The notes beneath the pieces are model-generated. The model saw only the letters and a program-made list of their open reading frames with translations, was not told where the DNA came from and did not search any database. 64,000 nucleotides of DNA from an uncultured Parabacteroides sp. (GTDB lineage Bacteria > Bacteroidota > Bacteroidia > Bacteroidales > Tannerellaceae), in the NCBI GenBank assembly GCA_949298575.1, contig CASFXH010000001.1, forward strand, positions 84,735 to 148,734, given 5' to 3'. The translations under genes and the position numbers were made by a program. This document shows, one piece after another, positions 17,555 through 25,814 of the stretch; the stretch's first letter is position 1, and each line of letters begins with the position of its first letter.

Positions 17555-18571
17555 ATGGACTTAATTCAAGACATTGTCGCGCGTGCTAAAGCTAATAAGC
17601 AGCGCATTGTCCTCCCCGAAGGAACGGAGGAAAGAACCCTGAAAGCCGCTGATCGCGTCCTCGCGGATCAGGTGGCTGATATCGTTTTGATTGGCGATCC
17701 CGCTGAAATCAAGAATTTGGCTGAGCGTTGGGGATTGACCCATATTTCCGAGGCCACGATCGTGAATCCGAAGGCTCACGAGAAGAAGGCCGCCTACGCG
17801 GATTTGCTCTTTCAATTGCGGCAAAAGAAAGGCATGACGCCGGAAAAGGCCGCCGTATTGGTGGAGGATCCTTTATATTTGGGCTGTTTGATGATCAAGG
17901 CGGGCGACGCGGATGGCGAGATCGCGGGTGCCGAGAACACGACGGGCAATGTCCTTCGTCCCGCGTTGCAAATCATCAAGACCGCGCCGGGCTTGAAATG
18001 CGTATCGGGCGCGTTCCTTATGTTTACGAAAACACCTGAGTATGGCAAAGATGGATTCCTGGTCTTCGCGGATTGCGCCGTTATGCCGAACCCGAACGCC
18101 GAGGAATTGGCCAATATCGCGATCGAGACGGCCAACACGGCCAAGTACATCGGCGGGATGGAGCCCAAAGTCGCCATGTTGAGCTTCTCGACGAAAGGCA
18201 GCGCTTCCCATGAGATGGTGGATAAAGTGGTCGAGGCGACACGCTTGGCGAAAGAAATGGCGCCCGACTTGAAAATCGATGGCGAGTTGCAAGCCGACGC
18301 GGCCCTCGTGGCGGGCGTCGGGCATAAGAAAGCGCCGGCCAGCGAGATCGCGGGCGAGGCGAACGTCTTGGTCTTCCCTTCGCTCGAGGCTGGAAACATC
18401 GCCTACAAGCTCGTTCAGCGTCTGGGCGGCGCCGAGGCGATCGGCCCGATCTTGCAAGGAATGGCCGCGCCGGTCAACGATCTTTCTCGCGGTTGCTCCG
18501 TCGACGATATCTACAAGATGATCGCCATCGCTTGCAACCAATCGATCGCTTTGAAAAACGCCAACAATTAA
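17555..18571 (+). CDS. pta: phosphate acetyltransferase
   Basis: 338 residues, the short single-domain form of Pta. It contains [17 protein letters not shown] near the N-terminus and the family pattern [10 protein letters not shown] around residue 245. It converts acetyl-CoA and phosphate to acetyl phosphate. It is followed after 12 bases by ackA, which completes the acetate/ATP-forming pathway used in fermentation. Confidence 0.95.
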   Translation: MDLIQDIVARAKANKQRIVLPEGTEERTLKAADRVLADQVADIVLIGDPAEIKNLAERWGLTHISEATIVNPKAHEKKAAYADLLFQLRQKKGMTPEKAAVLVEDPLYLGCLMIKAGDADGEIAGAENTTGNVLRPALQIIKTAPGLKCVSGAFLMFTKTPEYGKDGFLVFADCAVMPNPNAEELANIAIETANTAKYIGGMEPKVAMLSFSTKGSASHEMVDKVVEATRLAKEMAPDLKIDGELQADAALVAGVGHKKAPASEIAGEANVLVFPSLEAGNIAYKLVQRLGGAEAIGPILQGMAAPVNDLSRGCSVDDIYKMIAIACNQSIALKNANN

Positions 18572-18583
18572 ATGTAATACGAT

Positions 18584-19783
18584 ATGAAAATTTTGGTTTT
18601 AAACTGCGGTAGTAGCTCTATCAAGTACAAGTTGTTCGACATGACGTCGGGCAAGGTGATGGCTCAGGGAGGGATCGAGAAGATTGGTCTCCCCGGCTCG
18701 TTCCTTAAATTGACGGATAAGACGGGTAAGAAAGTGATCTTGGAAAAAGACATTCCCGGACATCAGGAAGGCATTGAGTATATCTTGAGCGTCTTGACCG
18801 ACGAGACATACGGTTGCATCAAGGATTATAAGGAAATCAACGCCGTAGGGCATCGGGTGGTCCACGGAGGCGAGAAATTCGCCTCGAGCGTGTTGATCGA
18901 CCAAGCGGTGCTCGACAAGGTGATCGAATGTTCTGATCTCGCCCCGTTGCACAATCCAGCCAACCTGAAAGGAATCAACGCGATGGAGCACCTGATCCCG
19001 GGGATTCCCCAAGTGGCGGTCTTCGACACGGCGTTCCATCAGACGATGCCTGAGAAGGCTTATATGTATGGCCTTCCTTACGAGATGTATGAGAAATATG
19101 GCGTTCGTCGCTACGGTTTCCACGGCACGAGCCATCGTTACGTCTCCAAACGGGCTTGCGAGATTCTTGGCGTCGATTACAATACCCAGAAAATCATCAC
19201 CGCGCATGTCGGCAACGGCGGTTCGATCGCCGCGATCATGAACGGGAAATGCGTGGACACTTCGATGGGTCTTACGCCGACCGAAGGTTTGCTTATGGGG
19301 ACGCGCTGTGGCGATGTCGACGCCGGGGCTTTGGCTTTCTTGCTGGAGAAAGAGCATCTTGACGCGGCGGGCCTTTCCAACTTGATCAACAAGAAGAGCG
19401 GTGTCGCCGGATTGGTGGGCGGCTCGTCGGACATGCGCGACTTGGAGGCGGCTGTCGAGAAGGGCGACAAGCGGGCGATCATGACGCTCGACGTCTATAA
19501 CTATCGGATCAAGAAATATATCGGCGCCTACGCGGCGGCGATGAACGGTTGCGACATCCTGGTCTGGACAGGTGGCGTGGGCGAGAACCAATGGCAAACT
19601 CGCTTGGCCGTCTGCGAAGGCATGGAATACATGGGCATGAAGATCGATCCCGCGAAGAACGAAGGGCTTCGCGGCGAGGAAGCGGTGATCAGCGCGGCGG
19701 ACAGCAAGGTCACCATCATGGTCGTCCCGACCGACGAGGAATACATGATCGCTTCCGACACGATGGCGATATTGAGCAAGTAA
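18584..19783 (+). CDS. ackA: acetate kinase
   Basis: 399 residues, the usual size. Family signatures are LVLNCGSSSIKYKLFD at the N-terminus, VGHRVVHGG around residue 88 and RRYGFHGTSH around 173. It forms ATP and acetate from acetyl phosphate. It is the second gene of the pta-ackA operon. Confidence 0.97.
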   Translation: MKILVLNCGSSSIKYKLFDMTSGKVMAQGGIEKIGLPGSFLKLTDKTGKKVILEKDIPGHQEGIEYILSVLTDETYGCIKDYKEINAVGHRVVHGGEKFASSVLIDQAVLDKVIECSDLAPLHNPANLKGINAMEHLIPGIPQVAVFDTAFHQTMPEKAYMYGLPYEMYEKYGVRRYGFHGTSHRYVSKRACEILGVDYNTQKIITAHVGNGGSIAAIMNGKCVDTSMGLTPTEGLLMGTRCGDVDAGALAFLLEKEHLDAAGLSNLINKKSGVAGLVGGSSDMRDLEAAVEKGDKRAIMTLDVYNYRIKKYIGAYAAAMNGCDILVWTGGVGENQWQTRLAVCEGMEYMGMKIDPAKNEGLRGEEAVISAADSKVTIMVVPTDEEYMIASDTMAILSK

Positions 19784-19843
19784 TTTTTTTATAGATTTTC
19801 TTTTGAACCCTTGCGGCTTACATTCAAACAAGGGGCTTGTTTG

Positions 19844-19871
19844 GCGGCTCCCGACACCGGTTGGGGGCCGC
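19844..19871 (+). terminator. terminator of pta-ackA
   Basis: Arms GCGGCTCCC and GGGGGCCGC (one wobble) with a GACACCGGTT loop, then TTTTATT. A smaller hairpin AAACAAG-GGG-CTTGTTT precedes it at 19826. Confidence 0.7.
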
Positions 19872-19904
19872 TTTTATTCACTTAAAAAAATAACGTTACG
19901 AAAA

Positions 19905-20615
19905 ATGGTTCATTACAAAAGAATCCTCCTCAAACTGAGCGGAGAGTCGCTCATGGGGAAAAAACAGTATGGCATCGATGAGGATCGCCTCAACGAGTAT
20001 GCCGAGCAGATCGCCGAGGCGGTCGCTCAAGGCACCCAGATCGGTATCGTCATCGGCGGGGGCAACATCTTCCGCGGCATGAGCGGCGCGGCCAAGGGCT
20101 TCGACCGGGTGAAAGGCGACCAGATGGGGATGCTCGCCACCGTCATCAACAGCTTGGCCCTCAGCTCGGCGTTGACGGCCCGCGGCGTGAAGGCCCGTGT
20201 CCTGACTGCCATCCGGATGGAGCCGATTGGCGAGTTTTACAACAAATGGCGCGCCATCGAATGCCTCGAGCGGGGCGAGGTGGTGATCATGTCTGGCGGG
20301 ACGGGAAATCCTTTCTTTACGACCGATACGGGCTCCGCGCTCCGGGCGATCGAGATCGAGGCCGACGTCATGCTCAAGGGCACCCGCGTGGACGGCATCT
20401 ACACGGCCGACCCCGAGAAAGACCCCGCGGCCGTGAAGTTCACCGACATCACCTACGACGAGATCTACAATCGCGGCCTGAAGGTCATGGACCTGACCGC
20501 CACGACGATGTGTAAGGAAAACCACATGCCCATCGTCGTCTTTGACATGGACACGAACGGCAACCTGCGCCGCGTCCTCGCCGGCGAGCCGATCGGGACG
20601 GTGGTGCATAATTGA
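19905..20615 (+). CDS. pyrH: UMP kinase
   Basis: 236 residues from the ATG at 19905 (MVHYKRILLKLSGESLMG). The frame stays open upstream to 19803, but that part contains the ackA terminator and is not conserved protein. The amino-acid-kinase fold is shown by LKLSGESL, GGGNIFRG and the later TDTGSALRA. It phosphorylates UMP with ATP and is usually regulated by UTP and GTP. The next gene starts 11 bases after its stop. Confidence 0.95.
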   Translation: MVHYKRILLKLSGESLMGKKQYGIDEDRLNEYAEQIAEAVAQGTQIGIVIGGGNIFRGMSGAAKGFDRVKGDQMGMLATVINSLALSSALTARGVKARVLTAIRMEPIGEFYNKWRAIECLERGEVVIMSGGTGNPFFTTDTGSALRAIEIEADVMLKGTRVDGIYTADPEKDPAAVKFTDITYDEIYNRGLKVMDLTATTMCKENHMPIVVFDMDTNGNLRRVLAGEPIGTVVHN

Positions 20616-20626
20616 ACTTGCGGCGG

Positions 20627-22369
20627 ATGAAGGAACGTATCCCATATTTGCTGGTCCTGTTCGCCCTCGCCCTGTGCCTGTGGGGGTGTGGCAAGTCCGC
20701 GCCGGCCTCTTATCCGCCGACGCTCGTGGATGCGGCGCGTCTTTCGGAATACGAGGCCGAGCGGGCCTTGCCCCTCCTCGAGGCCCTGGCCGACAGCCTC
20801 GACCGCCTCGACGAGGAGGGCCGCGTCTATTACGACCTGCTCCGCGTCCGGGTGAACGACAAGCTCAACATCCGGGCCACGAGCGATTCCCTCATCCGCC
20901 GCGTCACCGCCTTTTACGAGCGCTACGGCGACCCCGACAAGCTGATGCTCGCCTACTACTACCGCGGCCGCGTCTGCTCCGACCTCAACGACGCCCTCCA
21001 GGCTGTGGAGTATTACCGCAAGGCGATCGAGGCCTCGAAAGGGACGAAGCAATATCTCTTGCTTTCCAATATTTACAGCCAACTTGGCGAGGCGCTCGAA
21101 TATCAGAATATTTATGAGGAGGCCATCCCTTATTATCGAAAAGCTTATGACTATACGCTTTTGTCGAAAGACAGCGTGACGTTAAGTCTACCGATTCGCG
21201 ACATCGCGGCGATATATAATGCGTTGGGAAAAAACGACAGCGCTTTGATCTATTATAAAAAGGCTTATGAAACGGCTATAATCACAAGAAACAAGCCACG
21301 GGCATTGGAGATTTTGGTGGAAATGAGCGCCGCTTATCGGGATTTAGGCGATTTTCCCAACGCTTTCGCGCCCTTGTTCGTTTCCTTGGAAGATTCCGTC
21401 GACCGGAATATGAATCCGACCTATTATTCGCTTGGCAAACTTTACCTGTTGACCGGAAAATTGGATTCCGCGGATTATTGGATGAACCGGGTCCGGTTGG
21501 GAGACGATGTGTATATTGATTCAGAGGTTTACAATTATTTAGGCCAAATAAAACTCTTACGGAAAGATTATGAGCGGTCGGCCTATTATTATTCGCTTTA
21601 CCAACAACGGCAGGATTCCATCGCGAAGATTGATGATTCGGAGGAGATTCGCCGGATGAAATCCCTCTACGATTATAATCTCCAGAAACAGGAAAACAAG
21701 CGGCTCGAGATGAAGAATGAACAGGGAAAGGTCTTAATTTTTCAAATTTTATCTGTCGGCTTTTCGATTCTATCTTTGTTGGGATTTCTCCTTGTTTTGT
21801 CAGAGAGAAAGAAAAAACGCTTGGAAAATAAAATAGAGAATTTAAGGCAAGAACAATACCGGAAGAGTCTAGAGTATATCGAAAAAAACCAACAAAAAAT
21901 TCAGGAGCTTGAAGACTCTTTGCGAAAAGCCCGTCAAGAGTCCGCTTCTCCAGAAGCTCAAAGTTTGATCGCCCTCGATAAAAGAGTTTTGGAAGCGTCT
22001 ACCCGGGCGGCCGAATTGAGTCAGGAGAAACGTAAATTGATGGAGAAGGGCCTGGCTGAGTCGAAAATCTATGCCAAATTTCATGATCCCTCAGCGAAAA
22101 TAGAGGAGGAGGATTGGAAAGAACTTAGATGTGAGATCGATAAGCGCTATGATATGACGAATCGACTGATCGCCCTATGTCCTAAACTCTCTCAGATAGA
22201 GTTGCGTGTTTGTTATTTGGTCAAGATCCGTATGACAGTGACAAATATAGCGAAACTCCTTAATTATTCTGTGACAGCCATCTCTTCCACCCGCTATCGC
22301 CTTTACACTAAACTGACCGGTGAAAAGGGTTCTGCTAGAAAATTTGAAAAATTCATTCTTGATTTATAG
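20627..22369 (+). CDS. TPR sensor lipoprotein with membrane segment and C-terminal LuxR-like HTH
   Basis: 580 residues from the ATG at 20627. It has a signal/lipobox-like start (LFALALCLWGCGKS), TPR repeats over residues about 40-370 (Y-Y-R-K-A pattern repeated), one membrane segment around residue 375-395 (FQILSVGFSILSLLGFLLVL), a long coiled coil and a C-terminal helix-turn-helix (SQIELRVCYLVKIRMTVTNI, then LLNYSVTAISSTRYRLY). This layout is a known Bacteroidetes one-protein sensor: periplasmic TPRs sense, the cytoplasmic HTH binds DNA. Base composition changes inside the gene: GC-rich codons up to about 21050, AT-rich after it. It precedes a DUF3244 gene, a common pairing. Confidence 0.82.
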   Translation: MKERIPYLLVLFALALCLWGCGKSAPASYPPTLVDAARLSEYEAERALPLLEALADSLDRLDEEGRVYYDLLRVRVNDKLNIRATSDSLIRRVTAFYERYGDPDKLMLAYYYRGRVCSDLNDALQAVEYYRKAIEASKGTKQYLLLSNIYSQLGEALEYQNIYEEAIPYYRKAYDYTLLSKDSVTLSLPIRDIAAIYNALGKNDSALIYYKKAYETAIITRNKPRALEILVEMSAAYRDLGDFPNAFAPLFVSLEDSVDRNMNPTYYSLGKLYLLTGKLDSADYWMNRVRLGDDVYIDSEVYNYLGQIKLLRKDYERSAYYYSLYQQRQDSIAKIDDSEEIRRMKSLYDYNLQKQENKRLEMKNEQGKVLIFQILSVGFSILSLLGFLLVLSERKKKRLENKIENLRQEQYRKSLEYIEKNQQKIQELEDSLRKARQESASPEAQSLIALDKRVLEASTRAAELSQEKRKLMEKGLAESKIYAKFHDPSAKIEEEDWKELRCEIDKRYDMTNRLIALCPKLSQIELRVCYLVKIRMTVTNIAKLLNYSVTAISSTRYRLYTKLTGEKGSARKFEKFILDL

Positions 22370-22442
22370 CGGTTTGTGATTTCGCGAACAAAACGCGAAC
22401 AAAACGCGAACACGATTTTTAAGCCGCGAATTGTAACGCATG

Positions 22443-22450
22443 TATTTTTG
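22443..22450 (+). promoter_or_regulatory. -7 element of the DUF3244 gene
   Basis: TATTTTTG followed by CAGCGC, 24 bases before the ATG at 22474. Upstream, three copies of GCGAACA at 13-base spacing (22383-22411) may be an operator, perhaps for the TPR/HTH regulator encoded just before; this is inference. Confidence 0.5.
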
Positions 22451-22473
22451 CAGCGCATAAAAACAATTTTCAA

Positions 22474-22800
22474 ATGAAAAGATTCGTATTTCTAATTTGT
22501 GGTTTTTGTTTATTTTCTTTCTCCTCCCTTTTCGCGGAGAAAGCGAATAAAGGTGGAGGAAAGAAATGTCCCCCATGGTTCCCGGTCTCTATTGAGAACG
22601 ATGTCTTGTGTTTTAATCCCTTAAGCGCTTCGGCCTCGATCCAGATCCTGGATGAGCGAGGCGAGGTGGTTTATGAGGAGTATGTGAACATTGATCAACC
22701 GCAATTGTACACCATTCCTATTGATTATTTACCAAGTGGGAATTATACGCTCTTGGTTGTTAGTGAGCAAATGAATTATCAATTAAAATTTATTCTATAA
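22474..22800 (+). CDS. DUF3244-domain small secreted protein
   Basis: 108 residues with a signal peptide (MKRFVFLICGFCLFSFSSLFA). The mature part is a small beta-sandwich of the DUF3244 type (SASASIQILDERGEVVYEE, then IDYLPSGNYTLLV), resembling a single immunoglobulin-like or sorting-tail domain. Function is not known. It follows the TPR/HTH sensor gene and has AT-rich codon use like the next gene. Confidence 0.75.
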   Translation: MKRFVFLICGFCLFSFSSLFAEKANKGGGKKCPPWFPVSIENDVLCFNPLSASASIQILDERGEVVYEEYVNIDQPQLYTIPIDYLPSGNYTLLVVSEQMNYQLKFIL

Positions 22801-22815
22801 CTGATTAAAGGTTTT

Positions 22816-23694
22816 ATGAAAAAGAAAGTTTTAGTGTTGACTCTTTTGTCAACTGTGTTGGGATTTTCATCCTGCAGTAATGATTTGATTGAGCCTGAGA
22901 TTTCAGGGAATGATTTGGATCTTTTGGCGACAAAATCATTAAATGTATCTAATGATACGATTTATCAAGAGAAAAAGTTTTTTTATAAAGGGGAAACTTA
23001 TGAATATACAGCGACCCTTGTGAACGATTCTGTCATCCGAATTGATAATCCTGAAGTGGAAGAATTATTAGAGGTGTTTGATCAAAATACTAATCTTGTG
23101 ACTTATCTTCATTGGGATGGAATTCCTGAGTTTTTCGATAATCAAGAGGCGTTTAAAATGCAATTATCGGGTATTATTGAGCGTGACAGTATGTTAATTC
23201 AACAGTATCGGGATTTCGGCATAGAACCTTATTATACGGGGCATGATTGGATTACTCCATATCCTCCGGCGCAAACAGATGACCATCAAATCGCAAATTT
23301 GTGGCTTTTCGATGATGAAAATTATGATGATTCTTATTATTGCTTTGAGTTAAAGACAACTGGATCGTCAAAAATAGAAGTTTCGCATCTTAAAGATTAT
23401 GATTTGAATGATAAGACAACATCTCTAGTTGCGTATAATTTGGATTTTGCTGGTAGACGGATATTGTTTGAATTGTATGAGGATTCTAATTTTAGCAACC
23501 ATAGTTTTTCTTTTATTGTATATCGAAATTCGGCTACGCAAATTGAAGGTGATTATATTTTAAAGTATCCGACTGTTCCTGTGGATAAAAATCCTGGTGT
23601 TTTGGCTATACCTTGCTTGAAGGATTGGCGTGTGACGGGAACGAATGATTCTTGGAATGATCGGATTTCTTCAATTAGAATAAGTTTAATGTGA
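22816..23694 (+). CDS. hypothetical lipoprotein, AT-rich
   Basis: 292 residues with lipobox FSSCSN at about residue 20. I recognise no domain. The body is rich in Asp, Asn and Tyr and looks like an all-beta extracellular protein (PPAQTDDHQIANLWLFDDE region). Its codons are strongly AT-rich, unlike the surrounding GC-rich genes, which suggests recent acquisition together with the DUF3244 gene. It lies 15 bases after that gene, and its stop lies immediately before the next gene's start region, so the three are likely one operon. Confidence 0.65.
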   Translation: MKKKVLVLTLLSTVLGFSSCSNDLIEPEISGNDLDLLATKSLNVSNDTIYQEKKFFYKGETYEYTATLVNDSVIRIDNPEVEELLEVFDQNTNLVTYLHWDGIPEFFDNQEAFKMQLSGIIERDSMLIQQYRDFGIEPYYTGHDWITPYPPAQTDDHQIANLWLFDDENYDDSYYCFELKTTGSSKIEVSHLKDYDLNDKTTSLVAYNLDFAGRRILFELYEDSNFSNHSFSFIVYRNSATQIEGDYILKYPTVPVDKNPGVLAIPCLKDWRVTGTNDSWNDRISSIRISLM

Positions 23695-23705
23695 TAATGA
23701 GAATT

Positions 23706-24260
23706 ATGCTTAAGAAATTCAGCTTATTAATTATTTGCTTATTCGCTGCGTTGTCCGCCCAAGCGCAATGGAGCGTTTCCCCGGAGTTGGGACTTTCGGC
23801 TTATCAGCGGCATCTTTACGAGTGGCGGCCCGGAATCAAGGTGGGCGCGGCGGTGGAATACCAGTTCACGCCGCTTTTCTCGCTGGAGTCGGGCTTGTAT
23901 TATACGCAGCGGGGGTATTCCTATACGGATTTTACGGATTATGAGTACGTGACGAAAGAAAAGCCCTCGTTGTTGCGTCACATGTTCCAAATCCCATTGC
24001 GGGCCCGTTTCGCTTGGGAGGTGGCTGATGAGGTTCGTCTTTTCGTCGGTGCGGGACCATATCTTGGCCTGTTCTTCGCGAATGATTGGAGGGACACTTT
24101 CGTGCACCGGAATGACGATCATGGTCGTACGGTGGAAGGGGGGCTTTCCGTGATGGGCGGCGTCGAGGTGAAGCGCTTCTTTGTTCGCCTCGGCAGCGAC
24201 CTTTCCTTCGGCGACGAGCGGTATCATGCCGAGACTATCTCGTTTGGTTATCGGTTCTAG
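23706..24260 (+). CDS. outer-membrane beta-barrel protein, PorT-like
   Basis: 184 residues from ATG 23706 (MLKKFSLLIICLFAALSAQA, a clear signal peptide, then QWSVSPELGLSAY). A start at 23697 would add three residues. Alternating hydrophobic strands (GAAVEYQFTPLFSLESGLYY; RLFVGAGPYLGLFF) and a C-terminal aromatic residue (ISFGYRF) mark an eight-strand-type outer-membrane barrel. GC content returns to normal here. It is the last gene before array 2. Confidence 0.75.
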   Translation: MLKKFSLLIICLFAALSAQAQWSVSPELGLSAYQRHLYEWRPGIKVGAAVEYQFTPLFSLESGLYYTQRGYSYTDFTDYEYVTKEKPSLLRHMFQIPLRARFAWEVADEVRLFVGAGPYLGLFFANDWRDTFVHRNDDHGRTVEGGLSVMGGVEVKRFFVRLGSDLSFGDERYHAETISFGYRF

Positions 24261-24270
24261 AGAATGAGGG

Positions 24271-24728
24271 TTTGGATGGCTTCACGCGAGCGCTGCGCGA
24301 CCTGTCCAAGGGTTTGGATGGCTTCACGCGAGCGCTGCGGAAGGCGTCCAGGGGCTTGGATGGCTCGCGCAGCGGCTGCGGAAGGTTTCCAAGGGCTTAG
24401 ACGACCTCACGCGGGAGCTGCGCGAGGTGTCCAGGGGCTTGGATGGCTCGCGCAGCTGCTGCGCGACTTGTCCAAGGGCTTGGACGGCTTCCGCAGGAGT
24501 CGCATGAAGGTTTCTAAGGGTTTGGATGGCTCGCGCAGCCGCTGCGCGACTTGTCCAAGGGCCTAGACGGCTTCCGCAGCGCTCGCGTGAAGGTATCCAA
24601 GGGCCTAGACGGCTTCCGCAGCGCTCGCGTGAAGGTATCCAAGGGCTTGGACGGCTCGCGCAGCCGCTGCGCGACTTGTCCAAACGTTTTGACAGCCCGC
24701 GCGGGAGCTGCGCGGGAATTTTAGAGGG
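24271..24728. repeat. tandem array with 41-42 bp period and inverted half-modules (array 2)
   Basis: Eleven units. The repeated CTTGGA-type motif falls at 24271, 24313, 24355, 24396, 24438, 24479, 24521, 24562, 24604, 24646 and about 24687 (steps 41 or 42). Each unit opens with CTTGGATGGC and closes with GTCCAAG, which are complementary. The 22-bp core CTTCACGCGAGCGCTGCGGAAG cannot be written in full here, but 24322-24343 is the exact reverse complement of 24571-24592 and 24613-24634. Other units carry the near-palindrome TCGCGCAGCCGCTGCGCGA. The array fills most of the 493-base gap before DUF6261 gene 2. Units of 41 bases break any reading frame. Confidence 0.9.
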
Positions 24729-24753
24729 AATATTAATTTTAAAATTATATACC

Positions 24754-25638
24754 ATGGCTAAACAAATTAAATCTTTTAGTGAGACACAATTGACGGCGGG
24801 CGTACGGGTTTCTTTTCATGAAAGCGTGCGCAAATTGATTGAGAAATACACGCCGGCGGCGCTCCGTATCGAGACGCAAGTAACTGTTTATTTGGATAAA
24901 ATCGAGGAGGCGCAGGAACTGATCCGCCGCCCGACGGCTTACGCGAGCACCCTGATTTTGCGGACGGACGACGACTTACGGGATCGCTTGGTGGGGACCG
25001 TGAGCGGCGTCATCCGGGCGCACTTGAACAGCCCGATCGAGGCGAAAGCGAAGGCGGCGAATACGTTGAGCGCGAACACCGCCCCGTACAAGGATATTCA
25101 ACGTCATCAGTATCAACAGGAAACAGCCGAGATCGACGGCATGAACCGGGTGCTCGACGAGTACGCGGAGGAGGTCGCCGCCTTGCACCTGGAGGAAGAG
25201 GCCGCGGCCCTGAAGGAGGCGAACGAGAATTTCAAGCTAAAATTCGAGGCGAAGGCCGAAGAGGAAAAGGCCCGTCAGGACAACAAGGAGGTGGATACTT
25301 ATAAGAAATTGGGCGAGGTTCGAGCGGTTTACGATGAGATCGTCCAAGTGGTCAACGCTTACGCGATCGTCCAGCCGTCGGACGAGCTGGAGGGCTTCAT
25401 CGACGACGTGAACGCCCGGATCAACCTCTATTCCAATATGGAAGGCGGTTCCTCGTCGGGCAAGACGGAGACTGACGAGAAACCTTCCGGCGAGGAGCCG
25501 AAACCGGAAACGCCCGGCGAGGACACCGAAACCCCCGGCGGCGAGCAAACCACCCCGACCGAACCCGGTGGCGACGAGACGGAAGAGCCGCAGCCCGGCG
25601 TGGACAACGATGGCGACGGGTCGCCGGAGGTGGTCTGA
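24754..25638 (+). CDS. DUF6261-family protein 2 with acidic disordered tail
   Basis: 294 residues from ATG 24754 (MAKQIKSFSETQLTAGV). The frame is open upstream into array 2, but that extension is repeat-encoded and rejected. Residues 1 to about 225 are helical with a Glu/Ala/Lys coiled-coil stretch (about 130-180) and the family-like INLYSNM segment. From about residue 228 a Gly/Pro/Glu/Thr tail follows, ending DGDGSPEVV, nearly the same end as DUF6261 gene 1 (DGGSPSVV). There is no signal peptide. It is the most divergent of the three paralogues. Function is unknown; the upstream array is shared context with the other two. Confidence 0.7.
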   Translation: MAKQIKSFSETQLTAGVRVSFHESVRKLIEKYTPAALRIETQVTVYLDKIEEAQELIRRPTAYASTLILRTDDDLRDRLVGTVSGVIRAHLNSPIEAKAKAANTLSANTAPYKDIQRHQYQQETAEIDGMNRVLDEYAEEVAALHLEEEAAALKEANENFKLKFEAKAEEEKARQDNKEVDTYKKLGEVRAVYDEIVQVVNAYAIVQPSDELEGFIDDVNARINLYSNMEGGSSSGKTETDEKPSGEEPKPETPGEDTETPGGEQTTPTEPGGDETEEPQPGVDNDGDGSPEVV

Positions 25639-25662
25639 TATTCATATTGTTTTGTTTTTTTC

Positions 25663-25690
25663 GTAGAGACGATGTGCACATCGTCTCTAC
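25663..25690. repeat. 28-bp perfect palindrome
   Basis: Arms GTAGAGACGATGTG and CACATCGTCTCTAC with no spacer. It lies 25 bases after the DUF6261 gene 2 stop, preceded by a T-rich run. As RNA it is a perfect stem and may end transcription on either strand. Its ends resemble GTAGAGACG-type palindromic repeats that I recall from other Bacteroidetes; this needs a search. Confidence 0.7.
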
Positions 25691-25742
25691 ATTGCCACCA
25701 TTACCACCACCCAATGAGGGGGGGCAAACAATTGAATAAAAT

Positions 25743-25774
25743 AGGCCATGGGCTCCTCACGGATGCCATGGCCT
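25743..25774 (-). terminator. terminator of the fucosidase gene
   Basis: Arms AGGCCATGG and CCATGGCCT around GCTCCTCACGGATG, followed on the minus strand by ATTTTATT. It lies 41 bases after the fucosidase stop codon. Confidence 0.65.
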
Positions 25775-25814
25775 TCAAGTTTAATTAAATTTTAATTATC
25801 ATGAGAACATTAAC

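Noticed and set aside
22383-22411. Short GCGAACA repeats as an array of the same kind
   Set aside because: The step is 13 bases and there are only three copies; more like an operator.
24526-24753. N-terminal extension of DUF6261 protein 2
   Set aside because: The extra 76 residues are translated array units; the family-like start is the ATG at 24754.
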